Shown here: positions 6,065 to 6,312 of the stretch, piece by piece
How positions within the stretch are numbered: position 1 is the first letter of the stretch
How the letters are laid out: each line of letters begins with the position of its first letter
Assembly (NCBI GenBank): GCA_046760705.1
Contig: JBHIER010000207.1
Coordinates: forward strand, 1-6,312
Reading direction: 5' to 3'
Length of the DNA: 6,312 nt
Origin: JBHIER01 sp046760705 [NCBI: bacterium]
GTDB lineage: Bacteria; JBHIER01; G020348925
Notes under the pieces: model-generated
The model's input: the letters and a program-made list of their open reading frames with translations, nothing else
The model's database searches: none
Told to the model about the DNA's origin: nothing
Translations under genes and position numbers: made by a program

Positions 6065-6090
6065 GGACAGAGACTAAATAGTATCTGTCC
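6065..6090. repeat. hairpin downstream of dapB
   Basis: GGACAGA (6065-6071) is the exact reverse complement of TCTGTCC (6084-6090). Inside, ACT (6073-6075) can pair with AGT (6080-6082) past one mismatch, leaving a 4-nt loop. It begins 55 nt after the dapB stop. Neither side carries a T-run, so it is a stable stem rather than a standard terminator. It does not share the CTTGN loop of the neighbouring repeats. Confidence 0.5.
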
Positions 6091-6139
6091 AGAAAGAATG
6101 TCTCCGGCCAGGACGGTGCTTCCCATCGGAACGCTCCCC

Positions 6140-6166
6140 TGTCATTCTGAACTTGTTTCAGAATCT
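6140..6166 (+). repeat. variable-stem CTTGN hairpin repeat, copy D
   Basis: TGTC, then perfect 8-bp stem ATTCTGAA (6144-6151)/TTCAGAAT (6157-6164) with loop CTTGT, then CT. It shares flanks and loop with copy A after gltX, whose stem has one mismatch. Confidence 0.8.
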
Positions 6167-6205
6167 CCCATTGGCTCCACCATTCCGCTTTGGGGGCAGT
6201 TGCTT

Positions 6206-6236
6206 TGTCATTCCGGCCGTAGTGCCGGAATCTCCC
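6206..6236 (+). repeat. variable-stem hairpin repeat, copy E
   Basis: TGTC, then perfect 8-bp stem ATTCCGGC (6210-6217)/GCCGGAAT (6224-6231) around a 6-nt loop CGTAGT, then CTCCC. The outer borders (TGTCATTC...GAATCTCCC) equal those of copy D 66 nt upstream, but the inner stem and loop differ, so it is a divergent family member. Confidence 0.75.
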
Positions 6237-6312
6237 TCCATTCGCTTCGCAGTCAAAGACCATGCCCGAGAGCTGAAACCTTTCCCCCCTCATACACGTC
6301 TTATTGGGCACG

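Larger units (their letters stand above)
6010..6312. other. region downstream of dapB, repeats only
   Basis: No coding sequence is supported in these 303 nt. The minus-strand frame at 6030-6311 passes through the hairpin repeats (its EILKQVQNDRG stretch is copy D translated), so it is regarded as spurious. The region holds a hairpin at 6065-6090 and repeat copies D and E. No intrinsic terminator with a T-tract is visible after dapB. Confidence 0.65.

Noticed and set aside
5125-6126. Minus-strand open frame of 333 codons opposite dapB
   Set aside because: dapB on the + strand has its full signature motifs; the antisense product is not recognisable.
6030-6311. Minus-strand frame at the window's end as a possible gene
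   Set aside because: Its translation crosses hairpin copies D and E (EILKQVQNDRG is copy D read through), a common source of spurious proteins, and there is no ribosome binding site.

Overview
The window is an ordinary-looking bacterial chromosomal segment dominated by translation genes. Five protein-coding genes are recognisable, all on the + strand: the 3' end of a DUF72/YecE-type gene, a small DUF3566-like membrane protein, gltX (glutamyl-tRNA synthetase), glnS (glutaminyl-tRNA synthetase) and dapB (dihydrodipicolinate reductase). Two serine tRNA genes, UGA then GCU, lie between the first and second of these. All calls rest on reading motifs and remembered family sequences; no search was run.

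Layout: DUF72 3' end (1-408), then a GC-rich hairpin and a very good sigma70-type promoter placed just upstream of tRNA-Ser(UGA) and tRNA-Ser(GCU). Each tRNA is followed at once by a copy of an AT-rich structured repeat. Next come the DUF3566-like gene and gltX, 15 nt apart and probably co-transcribed. A 203-nt gap leads to glnS, and a 358-nt gap full of hairpin repeats leads to dapB. The last 303 nt hold more hairpin repeats and no convincing gene.

How the genes work together: GluRS and GlnRS encoded side by side imply that Gln-tRNA(Gln) is made directly, not only by the GatCAB transamidation route. The tRNA-Ser pair fits the same translation theme. DapB belongs to the diaminopimelate/lysine pathway and so points to a bacterium making DAP for peptidoglycan and lysine. 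DUF72 and DUF3566-like proteins have no settled function.

Organism: a bacterium that carries glnS, class II tRNA-Ser genes with encoded CCA, and many dispersed small hairpin repeats of the GTCAT...CTTGN...ATC kind. Such repeats are, to my recollection, frequent in genomes of uncultivated candidate phyla, but the phylum cannot be named from this window.

The least explained content is non-coding. There are two unrelated families of structured repeats. One sits directly 3' of each tRNA-Ser. The other, variable-stem hairpins with a near-constant CTTGN loop, occupies every gap from gltX onward. In both families the stem sequence changes between copies while pairing is kept, which supports selection or a copying mechanism acting on structure. 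I did not find a defence system, CRISPR array, insertion sequence or new gene system.
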